Shown here in pieces: positions 34,033 to 43,153 of a DNA stretch of 64,000 bases. Location: positions 62,001-126,000 of the forward strand of contig NZ_BMSX01000023.1 of assembly GCF_014649375.1 (NCBI RefSeq), read 5' to 3'. The notes under the pieces were generated by a model. It saw only the letters and a program-made list of their open reading frames with translations. It was not told where the DNA came from and made no database searches. The DNA is from Streptomyces aurantiogriseus. Lineage in GTDB: Bacteria; Actinomycetota; Actinomycetes; Streptomycetales; Streptomycetaceae. The first letter of the stretch is position 1, and every line of letters begins with the position of its first letter. The position numbers and the translations under genes are program-made.

Positions 34033-34658
34033 GGACACGGGGGTTCCAGCGAGTGCCGGAGCGGCCTTGCCGCCGGCGACCAGGTCAGGGCCGTCACACG
34101 TCGCGCGCGAGCGGCCCACGACGATGTGCTGACGGGGCGTAACTCATGCGACCTCCTGCACCGTTGAAGCAACCACCGGCGGGGGCAACCGAGTTCAGGG
34201 TCTTGCCATCCGCTGCGGCCTGAGGGTCTAATCGCCGAACTGCCACCACCGTGGTTACATTCTAACGAGCCGCCCCTCTCGCGTTCCCTCTCCGCCCTCA
34301 GCCGGGGGCCACTCGACGTGATCGCGACACGCGTCCACCGCGCCGTTCGCCTCGGACTCCTCGCAGCACGCAGCACCCGGGCCGTACGGCGGCGCCCTTT
34401 TCTGCCTCCCCGCAGACCCACCACCACACCCGAAGGAGCCGGCTTGCGCACAGAGGGCGTGTGCGACACCGAGCCGCGAGGGAGCCCCGTGGCTGCGCCG
34501 AGCACCGTGAGAACACGGCGGCTCATCGCCGGGTGATCTCCACGGACGGGTTCCTGTACGCGAACGGCTCCCGTCCCGGACGAGGCCTGCGACCGAGCGA
34601 GGAGGACGCCTCCCCTGACCCGCACCTTTGTGACGCCCAACTCAAGGAGGAGATAGGC
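34033..34658. other. Upstream region between divergent genes, no gene seen
   Basis: This completes the 725-base gap between the GH1 start (33933) and the exported protein at 34659. Open frames here have arginine-rich, non-protein-like translations. I see a long upstream frame joined to the exported protein, but the signal peptide at 34659 and the strong AAGGAGGAG before it fix the start. The rest is untranslated leader or promoter. Confidence 0.5.
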
Positions 34659-36617
34659 ATGTTGTACGTGAGAAGAATCCGGATCCCGCGAGTGTTGCCG
34701 GTAATAACGGTGATCCTCGCCCTGGCCGTGAGCGGCGGCTCATTGCAGCCCGCGCATGCCTCGCCGGCCGCGGACAGCGGACAGGTCGTCCCGCCGCCCA
34801 GGCCCGAGCCGGTCAAGGTGCGGGAGCTGCCGCTGCCGCCGGTCACGCCGAGCACCGAGGCCGGCTCCTGCACCAGGGAGATCAACCCGCGCGGGACCGG
34901 ATGCGTCGGGCAGTCCACCGGCCTGTTCTCGGGGAACTTCCTGCCGGACAGCCGCACCATCGTCGCGACGGTGCTGTTCACCGGCGCACCGGCGGCACCG
35001 GACCCGGCGAGCATCTACACCGGTCAGCAGCTGATCCTCGTCAGGAGCGACGGCACCACCTTCCCCAACGGGGACGCGTGGAAGTGCGTCACCTGCGGCG
35101 TCCCCCAGAGCAACGCACTCGGCCCCGCCGACGCGATGGACTACCCCCAGGCGTTCAGTGACGGCAAGCGGGTCCTCGCCGGGACGAACATCATCGACTG
35201 CGGCCCCTACCAGCTGGCCGACCGGGCCTGCACCCCGCAGCGGGTCCACATCTACCCCATCCGCTGGAACACCACCGCGGACGGCTCGGGGCCCGGCGGA
35301 AGCATCCGCGAACTGCGCCTGCACCCCGACGACACCCACCTGGGCTTCAGCTCGATGAGTGTGACGGGCGGCAGGCTCGACCAGTTCTCGTACCTGGGCC
35401 GACTGCGGTTCAACCCGTCCCCGACGACGGGCACACCCCTGGTACCGCGCTATGACCTGGTCAAGGTCAGCCGGCTGTTCGACCCGACCACCACGCAACC
35501 GGTGGACATCGATCCCGGGAGCCCCGGCAAACTGCGATTCGATCCGTTCGTGCCCTCGGTCGGCGAGCTGCGGGGCTTCTCCGGCGACGGACGCGAGGTC
35601 ACCTACGTCGGATACCCGGCGGAGTCGTCCAACATCGACGTCTTCGCGGCCGACCTGACCACCGGCAAGGTCCGCCGGCTGACCGCCGACCCCGAGTACG
35701 TCGACCCGGTCGACATCTCGCCCGACGGCAAGTGGACGGTGGTGATGGACACCCGGGGTACCGACCGGCTGTCGTTCCTGTCCGCCATGCGCGATGTCCC
35801 GGGCATCACCGACCTTCTGAGTGCCAGCGCGATCTCGGCCGCCCGCAACAACGGCAAGCGCCGGTTCTTCCAGCCGTACCTCATCGACGCCTACGGCGAC
35901 CGGGGCTCCTACGCGGGTCAGCGGCTCAACGCCGCCGGCGACGGCAGCCCCGGCAGCATCAACGACCCGCTGTGGAACGGCCGGGCCGACCCCAAGTGGT
36001 CACCCGACGGGACCCGGATCGCGTACTGGCAGTCGCTGGTCATCCCGCCCGACTGCGGCGGACAGAACCCGCTTCCCTGCCCCGTGTCCACCGCTCCCGG
36101 CGGCCGGACCGAGCGTTTGATGATCGCCGACCTCACCAGCCGCAAGCCGCAGCAGCGCAAGCCGGTCGCCCCCATCTCCGACACCGTCCCCTGGGCAGTC
36201 CCCTACGAGCCGGGCAGTGCCATCCCCACGCGAAGGCATCTGCCGCAGGGCACGTACACCCTGGACGGCAAGAAGTCCGGCTCGGCCGAGGTCACCGTCA
36301 CCGAGAACAACGCGCACACCGCCATCAGCACCCTCGCCGTCACCTACGAGGACTACTCCGACGACGGGCGCTATCTCATCAACGGCACCGAGAGGATGAC
36401 GCTGCAGAACGACACCCCCTTCCACAACAGGATCGACTGGTACTCCGACCTGGTCCAGACCGAGATCGGGACCGGACGCGTCCACGCGACGAAGAAGACC
36501 GGCCCCGACGGATTCCACCTGGACATCACGGTGGGAACCAACAAATTCCAGGCGACCGGCACGCTGATCACCACCGTCGACGGCCACGCCTATACCCAGC
36601 CCGCCAACGGAACCTGA
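34659..36617 (+). CDS. Exported TolB/PD40-like beta-propeller protein
   Basis: A 652-residue secreted protein. The signal peptide is residues 1-31 (RRIRIPRVLPVITVILALAV, cleavage near AHA-SPA). Propeller-type repeats follow: FSGDGREVTYVGYP, SPDGKWTVVMDTRG, DPKWSPDGTRIAYWQS. These FSxDG/SPDG blades are the PD40/TolB-like pattern. Seven cysteines in the first 250 residues include CTREINPRGTGC and CVTCG, probably disulfides. The C-terminal 150 residues (KSGSAEVTVTENNAHTA, ENTMTLQND-like) form a separate beta domain. Function is unknown; sugar- or peptide-binding and non-enzymatic roles are all possible. A strong terminator follows at 36646-36679. Confidence 0.75.
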   Translation: MLYVRRIRIPRVLPVITVILALAVSGGSLQPAHASPAADSGQVVPPPRPEPVKVRELPLPPVTPSTEAGSCTREINPRGTGCVGQSTGLFSGNFLPDSRTIVATVLFTGAPAAPDPASIYTGQQLILVRSDGTTFPNGDAWKCVTCGVPQSNALGPADAMDYPQAFSDGKRVLAGTNIIDCGPYQLADRACTPQRVHIYPIRWNTTADGSGPGGSIRELRLHPDDTHLGFSSMSVTGGRLDQFSYLGRLRFNPSPTTGTPLVPRYDLVKVSRLFDPTTTQPVDIDPGSPGKLRFDPFVPSVGELRGFSGDGREVTYVGYPAESSNIDVFAADLTTGKVRRLTADPEYVDPVDISPDGKWTVVMDTRGTDRLSFLSAMRDVPGITDLLSASAISAARNNGKRRFFQPYLIDAYGDRGSYAGQRLNAAGDGSPGSINDPLWNGRADPKWSPDGTRIAYWQSLVIPPDCGGQNPLPCPVSTAPGGRTERLMIADLTSRKPQQRKPVAPISDTVPWAVPYEPGSAIPTRRHLPQGTYTLDGKKSGSAEVTVTENNAHTAISTLAVTYEDYSDDGRYLINGTERMTLQNDTPFHNRIDWYSDLVQTEIGTGRVHATKKTGPDGFHLDITVGTNKFQATGTLITTVDGHAYTQPANGT

Positions 36618-36645
36618 TCTCGCCGAGATCGCGACGTAACGGTGT

Positions 36646-36679
36646 GTCCCGGTGGGCGGCGACGGCCGCCCACCGGGAC
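36646..36679. terminator. Terminator hairpin
   Basis: A perfect 15-bp inverted repeat (GTCCCGGTGGGCGGC at 36646-36660 and its complement at 36665-36679) with a 4-base loop. It follows the exported propeller protein by 28 bases and also serves the convergent SDR gene. Confidence 0.8.
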
Positions 36680-36894
36680 CGGCCCACGTCGCGGAACAGT
36701 CGTCCTTCAGGGCGCACCGAAGAGTGGTCGGATCTGGCCCCATGCGGCCGCCCGGGCGGGCCTGTACCGAGCCAACCGGGAGGGTCGCCCACCTCATGTC
36801 CGCCGATCCAGCTGAACCAGGTCGCGCATGTCCGCGGCCCGGAGGCCCTCGACCTGAGGCAGGCGGTGTTCCGCCGGGGGGCGAGGTCGGTGGT

Positions 36895-37692
36895 TCAGGT
36901 GCGGGGTTTGGTGAAGCGTTCCTGGCGGGCGGCCTTGACGGGTTCGGGCAGTACTCGGTTGATCAAGGCAGTGCGCTTGGTGGCACGGTCGCCTCCGACG
37001 ACATGGTCCTTGCCGGCCATGAGTGCGTCATATCCCTGCTGGGCGACCACACGTCGGCTGTTCTTCTTGGCTCCGGGGCCGAGCGCGGTGTTGTCCATGC
37101 CGGCGCGGGAGTGGAAGTCGGTGTCGGTGGCGCCGGGCAACAGGGCGGTGACGCCGACGCCGTGCTCCTTGAGCTCGTGCCGCAGTGACTCGGCGAACAT
37201 GAAGGTGAAAGCCCGCGAAGGGCCGTAGGTGGTTTCGTAGGGCGTGGGCGTGGTGGCGGAGATCGACGAGGTGATCAGGATACGGCCGCGGCGACGTTCG
37301 GCCATGTGCCGGGCCACGTGCTTGGCGAGGTGGACAACGGAGGTGATGTTCAGCGCGATCAGACCCAGTTCGTCGTCCAGGTCGGTGTCGAGGAAGGCTC
37401 CTCCGATGCTGCGACCGGCGTTGAGCACGGCGGCCTCCAGCGGCCGTCCGGTCTTCGCGACAGCCTGCCAGACGTTCTCCACCCCCTGATGGTCGGCGAG
37501 ATCGGCCTGGACGGGGATGGTCTGGGCGCCGTGGCGTTCGAAGTCGGCCGCTACTTTGTGGATGTTGTCGCTGCGACCGGTGGCGATGAGGTCGTAACCG
37601 TTGCGGGCGAAGAGCAGGGCGAGTTCGTAGCCGATGCCGGCGGAGGCGCCGGTGACCAGTACCAGTGGCCGGCGGGAGAGGGCGCTGTTCAC
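36895..37692 (-). CDS. SDR-family protein with YxxxR, paralogue of 25966-26769
   Basis: A 265-residue SDR with TGASAGIGYELAL, LNAGRSIGGAF, SSISAT and YGPSRAF. The active-site Lys is again Arg. It shares the greater part of its sequence with the 25966 gene, including FHSRAGM near the C-terminus and the KKNSR segment, so one copy arose by duplication. Here it is monocistronic and faces the GntR gene across a 500-base gap. A TTGGACCAA site lies 286 bases upstream of its ATG at 37692, so GntR control is possible but distant. Confidence 0.83.
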   Translation of the reverse strand: MNSALSRRPLVLVTGASAGIGYELALLFARNGYDLIATGRSDNIHKVAADFERHGAQTIPVQADLADHQGVENVWQAVAKTGRPLEAAVLNAGRSIGGAFLDTDLDDELGLIALNITSVVHLAKHVARHMAERRRGRILITSSISATTPTPYETTYGPSRAFTFMFAESLRHELKEHGVGVTALLPGATDTDFHSRAGMDNTALGPGAKKNSRRVVAQQGYDALMAGKDHVVGGDRATKRTALINRVLPEPVKAARQERFTKPRT

Positions 37693-37977
37693 GGTGTGCT
37701 CCTATGGGGTGTGGTCTTGGCGTGCCCGCAGGCCCAGTCCTTGGCAGGGGTGTCGGCGTTCCAGTTGGTCGACAACTTCCACGCGTTCAACGCGCTTGCG
37801 GGCGATCCGGCTCGCCACAACGCCCCGGCGCTTGACGCAGCTCGGTGGGGCCGATCGCTTCGATGGTGTAAAAGATCAAGGGGACCCCAAGGAGTGCTTG
37901 CGACTGCGGTCTTCCTTCGGTCGCGTGGTGCGAGAACCAGGCGGGCTCCAGGCCCCCTGGACGATCTCTGATATTCG

Positions 37978-37986
37978 TTGGACCAA
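37978..37986 (+). promoter_or_regulatory. GntR operator 1 (TTGGACCAA)
   Basis: TTGGACCAA within ATATTCGTTGGACCAATC. It is an inverted repeat of TTGG/CCAA around a single base and recurs, with flanks, at 38035 and 39147. Confidence 0.7.
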
Positions 37987-38034
37987 TCCTCGTCGTCGTC
38001 AAACGTACCCCTCTCCGGTTGATCGAGCGATACA

Positions 38035-38043
38035 TTGGTCCAA
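38035..38043 (-). promoter_or_regulatory. GntR operator 2 (TTGGTCCAA)
   Basis: The reverse complement of site 1 with matching flank; on the minus strand it reads ATATTTGTTGGACCAATG. It lies about 150 bases upstream of the GntR start and probably mediates autoregulation. Confidence 0.7.
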
Positions 38044-38190
38044 CAAATATCCCCTGCGATCGGTGGATGAAGCGTGCTCCGGTCAGGCAGCGGGCGCGCT
38101 CGCACACACGCAGGTGTGCAAGTGCTGTGCTTCCGGCATGGTCAGGGAAGTGCAGCGACAAAGCCCCGCGAGGGCGAGGAGGGGTTGGGC

Positions 38191-38895
38191 ATGGACGCGG
38201 AGACCGAACTTCTGGTGACCCTGTTGACCCAGGCCACCGCGGACGGGAACTCCGGCCGACTGCCTACGGAGCGTGAACTCGGGGCCCGTCTGGGTGTGAG
38301 CCGTGGCACCCTGCGTGAGCGGCTCGCGACCCTGGAGGCTATGGGCATGGTGCGGCGCAGGCAGGGCAGCGGCACCTACCTTGAGGCGCCCGATCCGGCT
38401 TTCGCCAGGTTGTACTTCAACCTGGCCGTGAGGTTCGGCCAGATCTCCACCGCCGAACTGGAGCGTGCCAGGGAGATGCTGGAGACGGCGGTCGTGCGCA
38501 GTGCGGCGGAACGCGCGAACGCTCAGGACGTGGGCAGGCTGCGCGCCCAGATCGACGAGATGTACGCGGCCTCATCGGCCGACGACGTCGAACGTGGTGA
38601 CAGCGCCGACTACGAGTTTCACCGCCTGCTCTACCGGATCGCTGACAGTCCGGTGCTGGACCTGCTCACGGATGGCCTGTCAGCGGCACTGCGCGGGCTG
38701 TTGCACGATCGTCGCCGCTCCGCCTGGGAGGCCGAAGACCTGAAGGCCGGTGGCACGCCGCGCCGCCGGGTGACGGACGCGGTCCACGAGGAGATCGCGG
38801 ACGCGATCGCCGCGAACGACCCTGAGGCCGCGACGCTCGCCGTGAAACGCCACTACGAGGTATGGCGGCAGATCACCGGCAAGACCTCGGACTGA
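38191..38895 (+). CDS. GntR/FadR-family transcriptional regulator
   Basis: A 234-residue FadR-type regulator. The winged helix spans residues 5-70: RLPTERELGARLGVSRGTLRERLATLEAMG and RRRQGSGTYL. The helical C-terminal FCD domain has ELERAREMLETAVVRSAAERA, then DYEFHRLLYRIADSPVLD and the metal-binding-like HEEIADAIAANDPEAATLAVKRHYE. The ATG at 38191 has GAGGAGGGG upstream. Three operator copies surround it and the ABC transporter gene, so it very likely represses the 39.4-50.6 kb sugar operon. The ligand may be a pathway acid or sugar phosphate. Confidence 0.92.
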   Translation: MDAETELLVTLLTQATADGNSGRLPTERELGARLGVSRGTLRERLATLEAMGMVRRRQGSGTYLEAPDPAFARLYFNLAVRFGQISTAELERAREMLETAVVRSAAERANAQDVGRLRAQIDEMYAASSADDVERGDSADYEFHRLLYRIADSPVLDLLTDGLSAALRGLLHDRRRSAWEAEDLKAGGTPRRRVTDAVHEEIADAIAANDPEAATLAVKRHYEVWRQITGKTSD

Positions 38896-38936
38896 CAGCG
38901 GCCGGGACCTCCGAGCATCCCTCCCCGAAGCGTCAT

Positions 38937-38961
38937 GCCCGCGCGCCCTCGGCGCGCGGGC
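38937..38961. terminator. Terminator hairpin after the GntR gene
   Basis: GCCCGCGCGCC (38937-38947) and GGCGCGCGGGC (38951-38961) form a perfect 11-bp stem with a 3-base loop, 41 bases after the GntR stop. It separates the regulator from the transporter operon. Confidence 0.8.
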
Positions 38962-39146
38962 CCTTCGACGTGTCCGAAGCCGGCGAGAGCCGGCCTGGTC
39001 CGGTCCGGCGAGCCCTGTGAGGCCACGGGCCCACGGAAACCGTGCTGATCCCGCTCCCGCACGTCTGCTCCGGCGCCGTACCGCCGCATCCCGCTATGTC
39101 GCCACAACGGGCGCGGGCTCAGAATGGATGCCACCTCTAAGATTTG

Positions 39147-39155
39147 TTGGACCAA
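39147..39155 (+). promoter_or_regulatory. GntR operator 3 (TTGGACCAA)
   Basis: TTGGACCAA with GATTTG before it, four bases upstream of the -35 hexamer at 39160. This places the regulator against the RNA polymerase binding site of the ABC operon. Confidence 0.75.
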
Positions 39156-39159
39156 TTCG

Positions 39160-39188
39160 TTGACAGTGCCCGCACCGGTCCCTACCTT
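39160..39188 (+). promoter_or_regulatory. Promoter of the sugar operon
   Basis: TTGACA (39160-39165) and TACCTT (39183-39188) with a 17-base spacer. It lies about 180 bases upstream of the binding-protein start and directly follows GntR operator 3. The rest of the 38896-39368 gap (473 bases) holds the terminator at 38937 and no gene. Confidence 0.55.
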
Positions 39189-39368
39189 CGTTGCAACGGT
39201 GACCGCCGCGACACGCGCTGGTGACGCAGATGTCACATCTGCAACCACCACACCTTCCTGTCACTGCTGCTCCCCTTCGTCCGAGTGGGGCGCGCTCCTT
39301 GCCAACCGCGCACCGCCCCACTCCGAAACTCCGCTTCGCGTGTCCGCATACGAAAGGCAGTCGAAGCC

Positions 39369-40484
39369 ATGACGCGAACCCAACGCTCCACAAGACGTAC
39401 ACGGCTGAGGACCGCGGCCTTCGGGGCCGCCCTCTCCCTTGTCGCCGCCGGTTGCGCGACCTCCAACCAGGCCTCGTCGGCATCCGGCGACGCGAAGGCG
39501 GGCGTCGCCGCCAAGTGCGACGTCACCAAGGAGGGGAACGTCAAGTCCTCGGGACTGGAGGCCCCGCCCACCAAGAAGAAGGGACAGCTGCGGATCGGCT
39601 TCAGCCCGACGGCGATGGACACGTACTACAAGCGGGTCCTGGCCGGCGTACGCGAGGGCATCGACGCCGCAGGCGGCAAGTCCAAGATCAAGCTGGACGT
39701 CCAGGCACCCTCCAGCCAGTCGGCCACCGACGACCAGGTCCGCAGCGTGGAGGCGTGGATCTCGCAGGGGTACGACGCCATCGCCGTCGCCCTCTACAAC
39801 GAGAACGCCCTGGAACCGCTGTTCAAGAAGGCCTCGGAGAAGGGCATTCCCATCTTCACCTTCAACTCGCCGGTGGTGTGCAGCCCGTACTACGTCAGCA
39901 ACATCGGCTACGACCAGAGCGAAGGCGGCCGAGCCCAGGCGCAGTGGATCGTCGACCACTACAAGAACAAGGGCACCGTGAAGATCGCCATGCTCGAAGG
40001 GCTGCCGGGCCCGCACACCTCGGAACGGATGCGCGGCTTCAACTCGGTGATCTCCAAGTACCCCAACCTCAAGGTGGTCGCCTCCCAACCGGCCGGCTGG
40101 ACCAGGGCCCAGGGGCTCAGCGTCACGGAGAACATCCTCACCGCACACCCCGACATCGACATTCTGGTCGCGCTCTATGACGAAATGGCGCTCGGGGGCC
40201 TGGAGGCGCTCAAGGCGCGCAACCTGCAGGGGAAGATCGCGGTCGTCGGCTACGAGAACATGAGCGAGGCCAACGCCGCGATCAAGAAGGGCGACTTCGC
40301 CGCGACCGTCGACACCGGCGCCAAGCAAGAAGGCCGCAACATCATCAGCACCATCGAGAAGTACGTGGCCGACGGCCAGCGCGTGCCCCGGACGGTGTTC
40401 GACAAGGTCACCGTCTACGACAAGACGAACATCGCCGACTTCAACCCCGACGACTACGTCTACGTGCCCCCGGCGAAGAAGTGA
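39369..40484 (+). CDS. Ribose-type ABC sugar-binding lipoprotein
   Basis: A 371-residue periplasmic-binding-family-4 (ribose/LacI-like) lipoprotein. The lipobox is LVAAGC with Cys29. The mature part has GFSPTAMDTYYKRVLAGVREG, AVALYNENALEPLFKKA, and GYENMSEANAAIKKGDFAATVD, as in ribose/xylose/tetritol binding proteins. It is the first gene of the operon under promoter 39160-39188 and operator 39147. It precedes an RbsA-type ATPase gene by 6 bases. The ligand is unknown; the downstream enzymes suggest a four- or five-carbon sugar, polyol or lactone. Confidence 0.92.
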   Translation: MTRTQRSTRRTRLRTAAFGAALSLVAAGCATSNQASSASGDAKAGVAAKCDVTKEGNVKSSGLEAPPTKKKGQLRIGFSPTAMDTYYKRVLAGVREGIDAAGGKSKIKLDVQAPSSQSATDDQVRSVEAWISQGYDAIAVALYNENALEPLFKKASEKGIPIFTFNSPVVCSPYYVSNIGYDQSEGGRAQAQWIVDHYKNKGTVKIAMLEGLPGPHTSERMRGFNSVISKYPNLKVVASQPAGWTRAQGLSVTENILTAHPDIDILVALYDEMALGGLEALKARNLQGKIAVVGYENMSEANAAIKKGDFAATVDTGAKQEGRNIISTIEKYVADGQRVPRTVFDKVTVYDKTNIADFNPDDYVYVPPAKK

Positions 40485-40490
40485 TCAGTG

Positions 40491-42059
40491 ATGACCACTT
40501 CAGCACCCAGCCACGCGGGGGAGCGAGAACCGTCCGGCCGGCCCCCCGTTCTCGACATGCGCGGCATCACCAAGCGCTTCGGTGCCACGCACGCTCTGCG
40601 CGATGTCGATCTCACCCTCTTCCCGGGCGAGGTCCTCGGCCTCGTCGGGGAGAACGGCGCCGGCAAGTCGACCATCATGAAGATCCTCTCCGGCGCGTAC
40701 AGCAAGGACGACGGCGACATCCGCATCCGCGGCGAGGCCGTGGACCTCCGCGGACCCGCGCACGCGCAGGAGCTGGGCATCGCGATCATCTACCAGGAGT
40801 TGTCGCTCTTCCCGGACCTCACGGCCGTGGAGAACATCTTTGTCCGTCATGAGAAGTGCCGGGGCGGACGTCCGTGGATCCTGAGCCCTCTTGACCGCGG
40901 CGCGATGCGCGATCGGACGCTCGACCTTCTCCGGGAGGATCTCGGAGTCGTCATCGACGTCGATGTTCCGGTCAGCAGGCTGAGTCTGGCGGAGAAACAG
41001 CTCATCGAGATCGCGCGGGCACTGCACTCCCGTGCGGACATCATCATCATGGACGAGCCGACCGAGGCGCTGGAGGCCGAAGAACGCGAGCGGCTGTTCG
41101 CCACGGTGCGCAGGCTCAGAGACGCCGGCAAGTCCGTCATCTACGTGTCGCACCAGCTCGACCAGGTCGTCGGCCTGTGTGACCGCGTCACCGTGCTGCG
41201 CGACGGAAGCCACGTGTCGACGGCTCCGAGGGATCAGGTGGACGTCGCCTCCATCATCTCGCTGATGATCGGCGGCTCTCTCGAAGAGCAGTATCCGACG
41301 CTGCCACCGCCGGCCGAGGAGACCGTTCTCCAGGTGGAGGACCTCACCCTGGCACGGGACTTCGAGAAGGTCAGTTTCGCTGTCAGGCGCGGCGAGATCC
41401 TCGGCATCGCAGGGCTGAACGGATCAGGCAAGAACGCGCTCGTCAGGTCCGTCTACGGAATCCGGCCACCGGACGAGGGAACCGTGACGGTCGCCGGACG
41501 GCGGGTCACGATCCGCAGCCCCAAGGACGCGACGGCATGCGGCCTGGCCTTCCTGCCGGCCGAGCGAAAGACGGAGGGAGTGTTCACCGGGCACTCCATC
41601 CGCTGGAACCTGACCATCGCGGGCTTGCGGCGCACCTCACGGCTGCGCCTGCGCCGGGAGCAGGAACGACAGGTCACCGACCGCTACGCGAGTGAACTGG
41701 GCGTGAAGGCCGCGTCCGGCGAGCAGGAGATCACCCTGCTCAGCGGCGGAAACCAACAGAAGGTACTGCTCGCCCGCTGGCTCGCGGTCGATCCGGAGGT
41801 CTTCCTCCTCGAGGAGCCGACGCGCGGCATCGACGTGTCGGCCAAGGCCGACGTCTACCGGCACATCGCCGACTACGCGCGGCGCGGAAAGTCCTTCGTC
41901 GTGGTCTCCTCCGAGAGCCCCGAACTGCTCGGTATCTGCCACCGCGTTCTCGTCATGTACGAAGGCCGCGTCGCGGCGGTCCTGGACGCCGGCGAGGCCA
42001 CCCAGGAACTCATCGCCCACTATTCCGTCCAACGTGCCGAAGAGGCCGCAGATGAGTGA
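40491..42059 (+). CDS. RbsA-type sugar ABC transporter ATPase (two nucleotide-binding domains)
   Basis: A 522-residue fused ATPase. The first domain has Walker A GENGAGKST (53-61), LSLAEKQ as its signature and Walker B IIIMDEPTEAL. The second has a Walker A of GLNGSGKNA, with Asn where Ser/Thr binds magnesium, a good LSGGNQQKV signature, and FLLEEPTRGID with Glu replacing the Walker B Asp. A weak second site is common in RbsA/MglA proteins, but this one lacks the Thr outright. The start is ATG 40491; a GTG immediately before it at 40488 is the alternative. It overlaps the permease gene by 8 bases. Confidence 0.92.
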   Translation: MTTSAPSHAGEREPSGRPPVLDMRGITKRFGATHALRDVDLTLFPGEVLGLVGENGAGKSTIMKILSGAYSKDDGDIRIRGEAVDLRGPAHAQELGIAIIYQELSLFPDLTAVENIFVRHEKCRGGRPWILSPLDRGAMRDRTLDLLREDLGVVIDVDVPVSRLSLAEKQLIEIARALHSRADIIIMDEPTEALEAEERERLFATVRRLRDAGKSVIYVSHQLDQVVGLCDRVTVLRDGSHVSTAPRDQVDVASIISLMIGGSLEEQYPTLPPPAEETVLQVEDLTLARDFEKVSFAVRRGEILGIAGLNGSGKNALVRSVYGIRPPDEGTVTVAGRRVTIRSPKDATACGLAFLPAERKTEGVFTGHSIRWNLTIAGLRRTSRLRLRREQERQVTDRYASELGVKAASGEQEITLLSGGNQQKVLLARWLAVDPEVFLLEEPTRGIDVSAKADVYRHIADYARRGKSFVVVSSESPELLGICHRVLVMYEGRVAAVLDAGEATQELIAHYSVQRAEEAADE

Positions 42060-43101
42060 CAGCAAGACGTACCCCCAGACGCCCGCGGCGTCCGGAGCCT
42101 CCTCCGTACCCCAGGCCGCGCCTGCCGTCCGCCCTCCCCGGGCGGCGGGCTTCCTCTCCAGCATGTTCGGCAGCAGCGCCGGGCGGATCCTTCCCGTCTT
42201 CGTGCTGATCGTCGCGGCGCTGAGCCTGACGGCGAACGACTTCCTCACCGTCGACAACATCACCAACGTCCTGCGGCAGATGGTCTTCGTCTCCGTCATC
42301 GCCTTCGCGGCGACGTTCGTGATCGGCATGGGCGGCATCGACCTCTCGGTGGGCGCCACCACCGCCCTGACCGGTCTGTTCATGGCCGACTTGATGCTGC
42401 AGGGCGTCAACATCTACCTCGCCGTGCTCGCCGGACTGCTGTTGGGCGGCCTGATAGGCCTCGTCAACGGCTTGCTCATCGACCGGCTCGGCATCTCGCC
42501 GTTCATCTGCACCCTGGCAGCCATGATCATCCTGCGAGGGGTGGTCATGGTGTACAGCCAGGGAGTCCCCCTGACCGGGCTCGGCTTCTCCGAGTTCCAG
42601 TGGTTCGGCCAGGGCTCCATTGCCGGTGTTCCCGTCCCGGTCCTCGCGATGGTCCTCGTCTTCGCTGTCTGCTGGTACCTGCTGTACCGCACCAAGTACG
42701 GCCGGTATGTGCTGTCCATCGGCAGCAACCGTGAAGCGGCGCGACTGGTCGGGATCGGCATATCGCGGATCCAGGTGTCGGTGTACGTGATGACAGGCTT
42801 CGCCGCCGCGCTGGCAGGGCTGTTGTTGACCTCCCGGCTCGAAGCCGCGATGCCGGAGGCGGCGACCAACTACGAACTGGACGTCATCGCCGCTGTCGTC
42901 ATCGGCGGCACCAGCCTCAACGGCGGCAAGGCATCTCTGGCCGGCACGGCGATCGGCGCGGCACTGATGGCAGTGGTGCGTAACGGATTGAATCTGCTGA
43001 ATGTCAACACGTTCTGGCACCAGGTGGTCATCGGTTCCATCATTCTCGTCGCGGTTTCCTTCGACGCTCTCAGCGCGCGCCGACGGGCCAAGGCTTCTTG
43101 A
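42052..43101 (+). CDS. RbsC-type sugar ABC transporter permease
   Basis: A 349-residue permease of the ribose/xylose family. A Pro-rich N-terminal lead is followed by about ten hydrophobic segments. GMGGIDLSVGATTAL and NGLLIDRLGISPFICTLA are diagnostic of the BPD_transp_2 family, as is VVIGGTSLNGGKASLAGT. The start at 42052 overlaps the ATPase stop by 8 bases. It pairs with the RbsA-type ATPase and, probably, with both the 39369 lipoprotein and the orphan lipoprotein at 54212. Confidence 0.93.
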   Translation: MSDSKTYPQTPAASGASSVPQAAPAVRPPRAAGFLSSMFGSSAGRILPVFVLIVAALSLTANDFLTVDNITNVLRQMVFVSVIAFAATFVIGMGGIDLSVGATTALTGLFMADLMLQGVNIYLAVLAGLLLGGLIGLVNGLLIDRLGISPFICTLAAMIILRGVVMVYSQGVPLTGLGFSEFQWFGQGSIAGVPVPVLAMVLVFAVCWYLLYRTKYGRYVLSIGSNREAARLVGIGISRIQVSVYVMTGFAAALAGLLLTSRLEAAMPEAATNYELDVIAAVVIGGTSLNGGKASLAGTAIGAALMAVVRNGLNLLNVNTFWHQVVIGSIILVAVSFDALSARRRAKAS

Positions 43102-43153
43102 CTGTAAGAGGGGCAACAACTCGGAAGTGCCCAAGAAGCGAAAGGGGCAATGC

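Larger units (their letters stand above)
37693..38190. other. Divergent control region between SDR and GntR genes
   Basis: About 500 bases without a gene. It contains two GntR operator copies (37978-37986 and 38035-38043) about 50 bases apart, with ATATTyG flanks in opposite orientation. The first half, near the SDR, shows no clear element. Confidence 0.6.
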
